64,000 nt of DNA from Gynuella sp050296195. GTDB lineage: Bacteria; Pseudomonadota; Gammaproteobacteria; Pseudomonadales; Natronospirillaceae. The translations under genes were made by a program, and so were the position numbers. The stretch is from assembly GCF_050296195.1 (NCBI RefSeq), contig NZ_JBNKRB010000034.1; one strand, written 5' to 3'. How positions within the stretch are numbered: the stretch's first letter is position 1; each line of letters begins with the position of its first letter. Of this stretch, positions 9,219 to 17,109 are shown piece after piece. The notes under the pieces were generated by a model. That model was given only the letters and a program-made list of their open reading frames with translations. It did no database searches and was not told where the DNA came from.

Positions 9219-9545
9219 TCAGAAAACTAACAGGCCTGCGAGCAGAAACGTCATCAATACCAGTATAAATCCCTGTAGAACGGCAATCAGGATACCTTTC
9301 ACAAAGCTGGTATCCAGTACCATCATGTAGGCCACAGCTGTCAGTGGCAGAGACAACAATATGCCCAGTTGCTCGCTCAACGCAGGAATGATTCTGATGG
9401 CAATCAACTGAATAATACTGGCGACAATAATTGCGCCCAGGCAGGTAAAAAAGCCGGTGTTTTTGGCACCGACCATGGATGCCGCGAGTTTAACAGGCAC
9501 CACCATAACGGTTACCATAATCAGTAAGGCGAGCAGCAGCTCCAT
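9219..9545 (-). CDS. Small hypothetical inner-membrane protein
   Basis: A 108-residue protein, almost entirely hydrophobic, with three to four predicted membrane spans (MELLLALLIMVTVMVVP, FFTCLGAIIVASIIQLIAI, LGILLSLPLTAVAYMMV and a C-terminal span). I use the ATG at 9545 because AAGGAG sits just upstream; a longer frame to 9608 would add 21 hydrophilic residues without a ribosome site. I do not recognise the family. It is divergent from a TetR-type regulator gene whose start is 131 bases away, so it could be under that regulator. Confidence 0.6.
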   Translation of the reverse strand: MELLLALLIMVTVMVVPVKLAASMVGAKNTGFFTCLGAIIVASIIQLIAIRIIPALSEQLGILLSLPLTAVAYMMVLDTSFVKGILIAVLQGFILVLMTFLLAGLLVF

Positions 9546-9676
9546 GTCGGGTTCTCCTTGAAATCGGGTTATACTGTTGCAGATGAGGGCAAAGCCCGCT
9601 GAAGTCAAATGTGCTTTACGCGAACCTGCTTCAGTTTGTTGTACACTGTAGCTCTATTGTGTCATGGGGTTGGAAT

Positions 9677-10270
9677 ATGGCTGGTGAAAAAAGCACGCCG
9701 GAAAAATTACTGGATCTTGCGGAGACGTATATTCGAACCGGAGGATACAGTTCGTTCAGCTTTCGCGATCTGGCCCGCGATACCGGCATTAAAAGTGCCA
9801 GTGTGCATTATCATTTCCCCACCAAAGGACATCTTGCCGCAGCGGTGGCATTGCGTTATCGCAACCGGTTTGAGCAGGCGTTAATGGATCCTGATTTGCC
9901 TGATTTTGATCCCGAAGCGGCACTGACTCACTACTTTTACATGTTCTATCAGGAAATGCTCAGTGCCCGGCAAATGTGTCTGTGTGCAGTCCTGAGCGTG
10001 GAAAAAACGTTGCTGCCGGAAGCCGTTATGATGGAAGTCCAGGCCTTTTTTACCTTAAATCTGACCTGGCTCAGAAAGACACTTGCGCGTTTTTATGACC
10101 TGCCAGAGGAGAGTCAACAGGTCAGCCAGCAGGCCGCTGTGGTCCTTGCGGCTCTGCAGGGTGCTTTGACTGGTGCTCAGGCTCTGGAGGATTCTGAATA
10201 TTTTAAGCAGGTGGCAGCCGGTCTTTACCAGGGGATTTTCAACACCGGGCTGCTATTTCCTGAGGTATGA
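9677..10270 (+). CDS. TetR/AcrR family transcriptional regulator
   Basis: A 197-residue repressor-type protein. The N-terminal TetR helix-turn-helix is clear: AETYIRTGGYSSFSFRDLARDTGIKSASVHYHFPTKGHLAAAV with the hallmark SVHYHFPTK. The C-terminal ligand domain (about residues 80-195) is the divergent sort seen in bacterial efflux or fatty-acid-sensing regulators. I choose the ATG at 9677 since TetR proteins usually begin about 10 residues before this helix; an upstream in-frame start would add 22 atypical residues. It converges on an MFS gene with an 18-base overlap and is divergent from a small membrane-protein gene. Its target is unknown. Confidence 0.85.
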   Translation: MAGEKSTPEKLLDLAETYIRTGGYSSFSFRDLARDTGIKSASVHYHFPTKGHLAAAVALRYRNRFEQALMDPDLPDFDPEAALTHYFYMFYQEMLSARQMCLCAVLSVEKTLLPEAVMMEVQAFFTLNLTWLRKTLARFYDLPEESQQVSQQAAVVLAALQGALTGAQALEDSEYFKQVAAGLYQGIFNTGLLFPEV

Positions 10271-11557
10271 AGCCATGATTGCACCGATTAATCCCGCCGT
10301 TGATAACAGCAGAATAATGCTGTACAGGCTGATCAGGCCGGCCAATGCCCCCAAACCTCCTACCACGAGCAATACCGCACCGATAACCGTATTGCTCACT
10401 GCCACGTAATCAGTCCTTAGGTTCCCTTCAGCAATATCCACGACGTAAGTTTTGCGACCGATACGTACGCCCTGGTGGGCAATACTGAGAAAGAAATAAC
10501 ACACAGGCAGCAACCAGGGTAAGGCCAGCCACTCCGGTCGAAGCCAAACCAGCAGACACACCAGGAATCCCAGTCCAGCGGCAATGAACGACCCGACAGC
10601 CATCACCGTGGTGCTGGAAATATCGGCAAGTTTCCCCCAAACCGGCCCAGAGACCAGGCTGGCTGCACCACTGGCCAGAACAAACATGCCCAGTAACTGC
10701 AGCGGATTGCCTAATAGTTGCTGCGCCAGCGCCACATAGTAAGGAGCCGTTAACGCTGAACACAACAGCAACGCCCGGGCGACCACAAAGCGTCTGAACG
10801 GTCTGTCTGTAATCAATATACGGCTGCGTTGTAATAGCGACTGCATTACGTTATGAGGTTTGTGGATTTCGCCCGGCAGTTCGCGGATCCCGATAAATAC
10901 CGCCGCCGCCGCTGTCCACAACAGACTGGCCATGAGAATCAGATAACCATAGCTGGAAGCTTCAAGCGGGTGTCCATTGTGTAACAGCAGCATTGTACCC
11001 ATGATCAGAGTGATCAGACCGGAGAAGCTGGCAGACCAACCATTAACCTCGCCCCGCTGGCTTTTAGGGATAGTCTTGCCCAACACATCTTTGGAAGCTG
11101 TGGAGCTGAGGCCACGGGCCAGACTGAATACGCTTAACAGGGCAATGATCAGCCAGCCTGCCAGCGCTCCCGAAGCATGCCACGCTACCAGGCCGATACC
11201 GGCAATGGCCAGAGACTGAAAGAGGCTGCCGAAGACCCAAAACCATTTACGCAACCGATACCGGCTGATCCATTCGGCAATCAGTAATTGCGGCAGTAGT
11301 GAACCCGCCTCTCGTATGGGAACCAGAAACCCGAGTTGATAGAGTGGGGCACCGACACTGCCCATGATCCAGGGTAGGATGATTTTAGGGTTTGAAACGG
11401 CGTCACCCAGCTGTACCAGAAACTGGCTGATCAACAGGGTGACAAAGTTTCTGGGAATTCTGGCCTGTGCTTCCGGTGCCATATCAGCTGCTTTCCGGGT
11501 GACAGGATGACGAACCAGCTTTTCATAAATACGTGTACTGACAGATCGATTGGCCAC
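10253..11557 (-). CDS. MFS transporter
   Basis: A 434-residue major facilitator superfamily protein. It starts with a 36-residue cytoplasmic lead, then the first membrane span FVTLLISQFLVQLGDAVSN, and shows about twelve hydrophobic segments. The central loop SKDVLGKTIPKSQRGEVNGWSAS and the second-half GPVWGKLADISS carry the usual MFS loop signature. The substrate is unclear. Its 3' end overlaps the end of the TetR gene. A link between the two is possible but not shown, since their promoters are at opposite ends. Confidence 0.8.
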   Translation of the reverse strand: MANRSVSTRIYEKLVRHPVTRKAADMAPEAQARIPRNFVTLLISQFLVQLGDAVSNPKIILPWIMGSVGAPLYQLGFLVPIREAGSLLPQLLIAEWISRYRLRKWFWVFGSLFQSLAIAGIGLVAWHASGALAGWLIIALLSVFSLARGLSSTASKDVLGKTIPKSQRGEVNGWSASFSGLITLIMGTMLLLHNGHPLEASSYGYLILMASLLWTAAAAVFIGIRELPGEIHKPHNVMQSLLQRSRILITDRPFRRFVVARALLLCSALTAPYYVALAQQLLGNPLQLLGMFVLASGAASLVSGPVWGKLADISSTTVMAVGSFIAAGLGFLVCLLVWLRPEWLALPWLLPVCYFFLSIAHQGVRIGRKTYVVDIAEGNLRTDYVAVSNTVIGAVLLVVGGLGALAGLISLYSIILLLSTAGLIGAIMASYLRK

Positions 11558-12035
11558 TCAAATACCTGTGGTCTATGGGAAAAGGTTGTTATAGCAAATC
11601 CAGGCGCAGAGAACACCCAGTCAATCAATTAATCGTACCCAGGCGATGATCCGGCGACGACGTCGAATCCCATCCATAGGTAGCAAATGTCTCTGTCGTC
11701 TCCCTGGATAACCCCGATACGGCTCTGGTCTTCAGTTGAGGTCACGTAGATCAACAACCAGAGCAGCGGCGGTAATACCGGGGCCGGATCTACATAAACT
11801 CCACCGGAGGCGGAGGTGTTACAGGCGTGAATATGGCTGGACGATTCCGATTCAGATCTGCTTGACGGTGGTCAGTCCAGTATCTCTCATTAGCATTCAA
11901 GGGCATCAAAAAGCCGTCTTGGAATATCCAGTTCTGGTGGCAGTTACCTGCATCGTTGTCCGTTGGAAACTGCTCTGAAATCTAGATGCCCGCCAGATCT
12001 GCAATTGATAAACAAGCGTCTAGGCACTGATGCCG
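11558..12035. other. Non-coding or decayed stretch
   Basis: About 480 bases without a recognisable gene. On the minus strand 11629-11871 is open for about 80 codons but has no ATG, GTG or TTG near its upstream end. Its translation (contains LPPLLWLLIYVTSTEDQ and ICYLWMGFDVV) matches nothing I know. It may be the remnant of an inactivated gene. Short plus-strand frames look like noise. Confidence 0.35.
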
Positions 12036-12677
12036 CTAAACCGGAATCAGCGACAGCAGCTCCTGCGGGTATTGCAGAATATGGCCGGGACGCTCTTTTT
12101 CCAGTTCCGCTCGGGAACCGTAACCCCACAGAACCCCGGCGCTATCGAGATGGTTATGATTAGCGGCATGCAGGTCATTGGAGCGATCACCGATCATAAT
12201 AGAGTTGCGGCTGATAACACCGTCGTTCAACAGGTTTTCCAGCTGTTGCCATTTTTCAATGCCGATCTCTGCTCCGTTGACAAAGCTGAATAAGTCTATC
12301 AGACCAAACATATCGAGGATTTTGACAGCAAAATCACCCCGTTTGGAAGTACAGACCCCCAACTTACAGTTTTGACGGTCATGCAGTTCCATTAGGGTGC
12401 TTTCAATGCCCTCGTACAATACATTTTCACTGAAACCGATATCACCATAGCGTTCACGGTATTTCTCCACCAGCGAGGTAATTAGCCCGGGGTCGCTGTT
12501 TCGGGTGAGTTCGGCAAAGGTTTTATCCAGGGGAGGACCGATGAAGCGGCTCAGCTCATCCTGTGGTAAGGGATCGAAATGATGGTGTTCAAGAGCGTAG
12601 TTGATGGATTGTGTGATACCTGCTTTGGGGTCACTGATGGTGCCGTCCAGATCGAATACCAGATACTCATAATTCAT
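12036..12677 (-). CDS. HAD family hydrolase, phosphoglycolate phosphatase-like
   Basis: A 213-residue HAD hydrolase with all catalytic motifs: motif I FDLDGTISD (residues 8-16), motif II TSKRG (about residue 110), and motif IV IMIGDRSNDLHAA. The cap domain between them is the alpha-helical C1 type (ITQSINYALEHHHFDPLPQDELSRFIGPPLDKTF), as in Gph/PGP phosphatases. It lies divergent from apt. Likely a general phosphate-ester phosphatase; the substrate cannot be told from sequence. Confidence 0.88.
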   Translation of the reverse strand: MNYEYLVFDLDGTISDPKAGITQSINYALEHHHFDPLPQDELSRFIGPPLDKTFAELTRNSDPGLITSLVEKYRERYGDIGFSENVLYEGIESTLMELHDRQNCKLGVCTSKRGDFAVKILDMFGLIDLFSFVNGAEIGIEKWQQLENLLNDGVISRNSIMIGDRSNDLHAANHNHLDSAGVLWGYGSRAELEKERPGHILQYPQELLSLIPV

Positions 12678-12832
12678 GAAAAATCCAACTGCTGATTTAA
12701 AACCCTATTATCTTAGCTACTAACTGACAGTTTGCCAGTTTGATCTTAATGCATAGACAACGGTTTTCGAGCTGTATTTTCAGGAGGATTTGGTTATCCT
12801 CTGGCCCCATTTATTTAGGTTTGGCAAACATT

Positions 12833-13372
12833 ATGAGTTTTCAATTCGATCCAAGACAATATATTCGCACCATTCCCGACTGGCCTGCTCCGGGAGTGCA
12901 GTTCCGGGACATCACCACGCTGCTGGAACATAAACTAGGTTTTCGCCAGACCATTGATTGTTACGTTCATCGTTATTTTGAAGCCGATATTGATGCTGTT
13001 GTTGGTATCGATGCCCGTGGTTTTATTATTGGTGCTCCGATTGCTTACGAGTTGCGTTCAAGCTTCGTTCCGGTGCGTAAAAAAGGCAAACTGCCGGGCG
13101 AAACGGTCTGTGAAAGTTATGAGCTGGAGTACGGCAGTGCCGAGATTGAGATGCACACTGATGCTCTCAAGCCGGGTAGCAAAGTGATCCTGGTGGATGA
13201 TCTGATCGCTACCGGTGGAACAATGCTGGCGGCAGCAAGACTGATCGAAAAGCTGGGTGCCAGTATCGTCGAGGTTTGTGCAATCGTGAATCTGCCGGAT
13301 CTTGGTGGTAGTCGGAAGCTTGAAGAGGCCGGATATAAGGTATTTTCGTTGTGTGAGTATGAAGGCGACTGA
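12833..13372 (+). CDS. apt: Adenine phosphoribosyltransferase
   Basis: A 179-residue purine salvage enzyme converting adenine and PRPP to AMP. The PRPP-binding loop VILVDDLIATGGT is at residues 118-130, and the conserved GIDARGFIIGAPIA, VPVRKKGKLPGET and YELEYGSAEIEMH segments match E. coli Apt along the full length. I use the ATG at 12833, giving MSFQFDPRQYIR; the longer in-frame extension to 12740 reaches into the divergent promoter region and has no counterpart in the family. The gene has its own short transcription unit, followed by a hairpin at 13379-13402. Confidence 0.96.
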   Translation: MSFQFDPRQYIRTIPDWPAPGVQFRDITTLLEHKLGFRQTIDCYVHRYFEADIDAVVGIDARGFIIGAPIAYELRSSFVPVRKKGKLPGETVCESYELEYGSAEIEMHTDALKPGSKVILVDDLIATGGTMLAAARLIEKLGASIVEVCAIVNLPDLGGSRKLEEAGYKVFSLCEYEGD

Positions 13373-13378
13373 CAGGCC

Positions 13379-13402
13379 CAACCTCTGAAGAATCAGAGGT
13401 TG
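13379..13402. terminator. Bidirectional hairpin between apt and rhodanese gene
   Basis: A perfect 10-bp inverted repeat, CAACCTCTGA and TCAGAGGTTG around AGAA. It lies between two convergent genes, and its right arm contains the stop codon of the rhodanese gene. There is no T-run, so it may act as a simple barrier or 3'-end structure for both transcripts. Confidence 0.5.
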
Positions 13403-13761
13403 TCGTATGACTGAATAATTTCCTGTTGCAGGGTTTCGGCTGCTTGTCCGAGCCCGCCCAGATTGAGTACCTGGGTGTATCCCATCTGCTCCAGAATTTT
13501 TTGTGCATGGTTAGCGCGATTGCCGCTGCGGCAATACAGCAATATCTGCTGGTCCTTATTAATTGGTTGCCGGGATATCTGTTCTGCCAGCTGATCCAGC
13601 GGCATGAGTGTAGCGTCCCGAAGGTGACCGGCGTTCCATTCTTGCAGGGTTCTGACATCAACGATCAGAGCCTTTTGATAGTCGAGCTCTTTGGCGGCGA
13701 CATCGGAGCAGCCGACTATAGCTAACAACCACCACCCAAGCAGAAGTGTTCGTTTTTTCAT
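13393..13761 (-). CDS. Rhodanese-like domain lipoprotein
   Basis: A 122-residue single-domain rhodanese with a lipoprotein signal (KKRTLLLGWWLLAIVGC, with Cys-18 as the lipidated residue). The rhodanese domain runs from ALIVDVRTLQEWNAGHLRDA to the active-site loop YCRSGNR, with the catalytic Cys at residue 77. Likely role: sulfur transfer or thiol handling in the periplasm, like PspE, but membrane-anchored. The active loop CRSGNR is the usual thiosulfate-type six-residue loop. It is divergent from the YhdH-type oxidoreductase gene. Confidence 0.88.
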   Translation of the reverse strand: MKKRTLLLGWWLLAIVGCSDVAAKELDYQKALIVDVRTLQEWNAGHLRDATLMPLDQLAEQISRQPINKDQQILLYCRSGNRANHAQKILEQMGYTQVLNLGGLGQAAETLQQEIIQSYDNL

Positions 13762-13850
13762 TTCAATCGTCCATAAGTGTTGACGATAAATATGGTACCG
13801 TCAGTGCATAATAGAACAACCATACTTATGGCTCATAGAAGAGTTTACAC

Positions 13851-14846
13851 ATGGCAACATTTAAAGCATTTTTAGTAACTGAAGATAATGGTCAATTCAG
13901 GCAGGAAGTTGTGCAACGCAGCTTTGATGCTTTACCTGATAACGATGTGCTGATCAAGGTCAGTTATTCGTCCCTTAACTATAAAGATGCACTGTCAGCG
14001 AGTGGCCATAAAGGGGTCACTCGTGAATACCCTCACACGCCCGGTATCGATGCTGCCGGTGTCGTGGTATCTGATCGGACCGGACGTTGGCAGCCGGGCA
14101 CTGAAGTAGTGGTCATCGGTTATGACCTGGGTATGAACACTTCAGGTGGTTTTGCTGAATTTATCAGTGTGCCGGCAGAATGGCCGATACAACTGCCCGA
14201 CAACATCAGTCTGGAAGAATCCATGATGCTGGGAACGGCTGGCATTACTGCGGCATATTGCCTTGAAAAGCTTCTTGATAATGGGTTGGTGGCTAACAAT
14301 GGTGAAGTATTGGTTACCGGGGCTACTGGTGGTGTTGGTGCTTTCGCTCTGACGATGTTGGCGCAGATGGGGTTCAGCGTAGTGGCCAGCAGCGGTAAGC
14401 CAGAGGCATCGGAATGGTTGCTCGAACTTGGCGCCAGCCGGGTGGTTGATCGCCATGAAATTGGTACACAGTCTTCTCGGCCAATGCTGAAATCAGAGTG
14501 GGCTGGGGCGGTGGATAGTGTCGGTGGTCATACACTTGAGAATATTGTCAAAAGTCTTAAATTCGGAGGCAGTGTCGCAGCCTGTGGAAATGTTGCTGGA
14601 GTTGACCTGCAAATGACTGTATTCCCGTATATTTTACGGGGAGTCAATCTACTCGGTGTTGCCAGTGCCGATGCCAGCCGGGATGATCGCATCCGTGCAT
14701 TTGGCAAACTTGCCTCCATGTGGAAGCCTGTACAGTTGCGCAACATGGTGCAACATGTTGGTTTGTCAGGATTGTCGGAACAGATCCGGCAAATGCTGAC
14801 TGGTCAGCATCAGAAACGGGTCGTCGTGGATCTGGCAAAAGAGTAA
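13851..14846 (+). CDS. YhdH/YhfP family NADPH:quinone or acrylyl-CoA reductase
   Basis: A 331-residue medium-chain dehydrogenase/reductase of the YhdH/AcuI type. Visible landmarks are SSLNYKDALSASGHKG, HTPGIDAAGVV, VTGATGGVGAFAL (the nucleotide-binding glycine motif, about residue 158) and SVAACGNVAG. It lacks zinc ligands, as this group does. Members reduce acryloyl-CoA (AcuI) or quinones in vitro; I cannot choose between them from sequence. There is no DMSP-related gene nearby that would favour acryloyl-CoA. Confidence 0.88.
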   Translation: MATFKAFLVTEDNGQFRQEVVQRSFDALPDNDVLIKVSYSSLNYKDALSASGHKGVTREYPHTPGIDAAGVVVSDRTGRWQPGTEVVVIGYDLGMNTSGGFAEFISVPAEWPIQLPDNISLEESMMLGTAGITAAYCLEKLLDNGLVANNGEVLVTGATGGVGAFALTMLAQMGFSVVASSGKPEASEWLLELGASRVVDRHEIGTQSSRPMLKSEWAGAVDSVGGHTLENIVKSLKFGGSVAACGNVAGVDLQMTVFPYILRGVNLLGVASADASRDDRIRAFGKLASMWKPVQLRNMVQHVGLSGLSEQIRQMLTGQHQKRVVVDLAKE

Positions 14847-14886
14847 GATGCGCGTTTGATTTGCAACCTATACAGGAGGAACTGTT

Positions 14887-15579
14887 CTGAACACTGCAAC
14901 TGTCAAACTTGAACCCAGTTGGCTGAGCCGGTTACAGGATCAGTTTGAGATGGATTATATGCAGTCGCTGAAGCATTTTCTGAAACATGAAAAGGCCAGC
15001 GGTAAACAGATATATCCCAAAGGTGAAGAATATTTCCGTGCATTTGACCTGACTCCGTTTGACCAGACCAAGATCGTCATTCTTGGTCAGGATCCCTATC
15101 ATGGCGAGCATCAGGCACACGGCCTGTGTTTTTCTGTGCGGCCGGAAGTTAAAGTGCCTCCCAGTCTGGTCAATATTTATAAAGAGCTGAATCGCGATAT
15201 TGGCTTCACTGTTCCCAATCATGGTTATCTGGAATCCTGGGCCCGCCAGGGGGTGTTGCTGTTGAACTCGGTGTTAACTGTTGAAGCTGGGCGGGCCGCC
15301 GCGCACCAGGGTAAAGGCTGGGAACAGTTTACCGACCGCGTCATTGCCGTGATCAACGAACAACTCGACAACGTGGTATTTATGCTTTGGGGCAGTTATG
15401 CCCAGCGCAAAGGGCAGTTTATCGATACTCGCAGGCATCTGGTGTTAAAAACCACTCATCCGTCGCCATTGTCCGCACATCGGGGATTCCTTGGCAGCGG
15501 CCATTTTTCCCAGGCCAATGCTTATCTGCAGCAATGTGGCCGAACTCCGGTCAACTGGCAGTTGCCGTTACAGGTCTGA
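14887..15579 (+). CDS. ung: Uracil-DNA glycosylase, probable CTG start
   Basis: Family 1 uracil-DNA glycosylase, which removes uracil from DNA. The catalytic GQDPYHG (Asp about residue 69), the HPSPLSAHRGFLG motif and the SWARQGVLLLNSVLTVE segment are intact. The first ATG in frame is at 14950, but the conserved N-terminal segment (PSWLSRLQDQFEMDYMQSLKHFL) starts upstream of it. The open frame continues back to a CTG at 14887, which lies 6 bases after a strong AGGAGGA at 14874-14880. No ATG, GTG or TTG exists in frame between. I therefore call a 230-residue protein with a CTG start. The alternative is the shorter form from 14950 (209 residues). Confidence 0.93.
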   Translation: MNTATVKLEPSWLSRLQDQFEMDYMQSLKHFLKHEKASGKQIYPKGEEYFRAFDLTPFDQTKIVILGQDPYHGEHQAHGLCFSVRPEVKVPPSLVNIYKELNRDIGFTVPNHGYLESWARQGVLLLNSVLTVEAGRAAAHQGKGWEQFTDRVIAVINEQLDNVVFMLWGSYAQRKGQFIDTRRHLVLKTTHPSPLSAHRGFLGSGHFSQANAYLQQCGRTPVNWQLPLQV

Positions 15580-15588
15580 CACCCCGTC

Positions 15589-15939
15589 ATGTTGAGCGTT
15601 CAGGATCTTATTAATGTCATTGTGCTGGTTATGGTGGTTGCCTGGATCTGGCATTTGCTTGGTATTCGTCAGCGAGCGGTTGTCGCTGCCAGGCGACATT
15701 GCCAGAAACTGCAATTGCAGTTTCTGGATGAAAGTGTGCACCTGCTGCGCTTTCGCCTGCGATGGGTAAATGGCATGCTCCGGCTGGTCCGTCATTATGG
15801 TTTCGAATTTGCCGTCACCGGCGAGCAGCGTTATCAGGGGGATGTCATCATGCTGGGTGGTCGGGTGCAATTGATTGAACTGGAGCCCTATCCGATGCCG
15901 GAAGATGAGTTCGACGACCTCATGCATCGTCTGCATTGA
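15589..15939 (+). CDS. DUF3301 protein
   Basis: A 116-residue protein of the gammaproteobacterial DUF3301 family. It has one N-terminal membrane anchor (VQDLINVIVLVMVVAWIWHLLG), then a basic stretch and the conserved CQKLQLQFLDESV and RYQGDVIMLGGRV. It starts 9 bases after the ung stop and is probably co-transcribed. Function is unknown. Confidence 0.85.
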   Translation: MLSVQDLINVIVLVMVVAWIWHLLGIRQRAVVAARRHCQKLQLQFLDESVHLLRFRLRWVNGMLRLVRHYGFEFAVTGEQRYQGDVIMLGGRVQLIELEPYPMPEDEFDDLMHRLH

Positions 15940-16251
15940 CCGTGTTCGAAACGGTTATCCATAACTCTGACGAACAGACTGGTTTGGCGACTAAAATAGT
16001 CGGTATATATTGTTTGTTCACATTATCTCTCAGAGTATCCTGTTTGTCTGGTCAGTATCACGGTTTCATTTATTTGGGGTCATCTTTGTGATTGAATGAA
16101 CCTTTGTTTATGGTTCCCCATATCACTGTTAGTTATATGGTTATTGTTTTTATTGAACGACCGGTCTTTACCATGCTCACTGTAGACATTCATTTGAAAA
16201 CAAAATTCATTCGCAATACCATCAGCTGTCGGATTGAATGAGTTGGAAGTA
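15940..16251. other. Promoter region of the ABC ATPase gene
   Basis: About 310 bases, AT-rich towards the ABC transporter ATPase gene. Short runs such as GTTATATGGTTATTG (about 16133) and TTTGAAAACAAAATTCATTCG (about 16193) were checked against Fur and Zur consensus and neither is a good match. I see no RNA gene. Confidence 0.4.
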
Positions 16252-17109
16252 ATGGATTTGCAATGTAGTCATACTAATCAGAAATCACGCTTGCATGGCG
16301 ATGGTTTGGGTGTCGGTTATGGTGACAGGACCATTTTGCAGGACGTGGATTTTGCTGTTGCTGATGGCCGTCTGACAGTGCTGGTCGGACCCAATGGCAG
16401 TGGTAAATCCACGTTATTGAAAACGATGGCCCGAATTCTGGTACCGCAATCCGGTCAGGTATTGTTGGATGGTAGAGATATTCACCACACCCGTACCCGC
16501 GAAGTGGCACAAAAGCTCGGACTGTTACCACAAGGGCCCAGTGCCCCCGATGGTCTGACAGTCCGTGAACTGGTGGCGCAGGGGCGATTTCCTCATCAAA
16601 GTCTATTACGGCAGTGGAGCTCCGAGGATGAACGAGCTGTCAACCAGGCGATGGACACGGCCCAGGTGTCCGGTTTTGCTGACCGGCCAGTAGATGATCT
16701 GTCCGGCGGACAGCGGCAACGCTGCTGGATTGCGATGGTATTGGCACAGCAGACTGATCTGATTCTGCTGGATGAGCCCACCACGTTTCTGGATTTGAAA
16801 GTGCAGGTGGATTTGATGCAGATGCTGGTTCGTTTGGCGCATCAACGGCACCATACTTTGGTGGTGGTGCTGCATGAGTTGAATCTGGCTGCAGCATATG
16901 CTGATACGCTGGTTATGATGCGTGATGGTCGGATCGTGGAATCTGGCCCGCCAGAACGGGTATTCAATCGTGAAAACCTCAAGACTGTTTTTGATCTCAA
17001 TGCCAATGTAATTCGTGATCCTCACTCCGGATCGCTTTTGTGCGTGCCGGTGGTGACCGCCACCGATGGTTATGATGCTGATGTCGCTGGAGCTATCCAT
17101 GAATCCTGA
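16252..17109 (+). CDS. Iron-siderophore ABC transporter, ATP-binding protein (FecE/FhuC-like)
   Basis: A 285-residue ABC ATPase with Walker A GPNGSGKST (about residue 48), Q-loop LGLLPQGP, signature LSGGQRQRC and Walker B LILLDEPTTFLD. The spacing and the ending are those of FecE/FhuC/BtuD-type ATPases. I use the ATG at 16252; the TTG at 16234 is an alternative that adds six residues. The last 11 bases overlap the next gene, implying coupled translation. The permeases and binding protein expected for this ATPase lie on the opposite strand, 18015-21054, converging on it, so one transporter is probably assembled from two operons. Confidence 0.9.
   Translation: MDLQCSHTNQKSRLHGDGLGVGYGDRTILQDVDFAVADGRLTVLVGPNGSGKSTLLKTMARILVPQSGQVLLDGRDIHHTRTREVAQKLGLLPQGPSAPDGLTVRELVAQGRFPHQSLLRQWSSEDERAVNQAMDTAQVSGFADRPVDDLSGGQRQRCWIAMVLAQQTDLILLDEPTTFLDLKVQVDLMQMLVRLAHQRHHTLVVVLHELNLAAAYADTLVMMRDGRIVESGPPERVFNRENLKTVFDLNANVIRDPHSGSLLCVPVVTATDGYDADVAGAIHES

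Noticed and set aside
9611..9676. A longer TetR regulator starting upstream of 9677
   Set aside because: The extra 22 residues are unlike TetR N-termini, and the ATG at 9677 is well placed before the DNA-binding helices.
16120..16251. Fur or Zur site in front of the FecE-type ATPase gene
   Set aside because: The AT-rich stretches there match fewer than two thirds of the consensus positions and are not palindromic.
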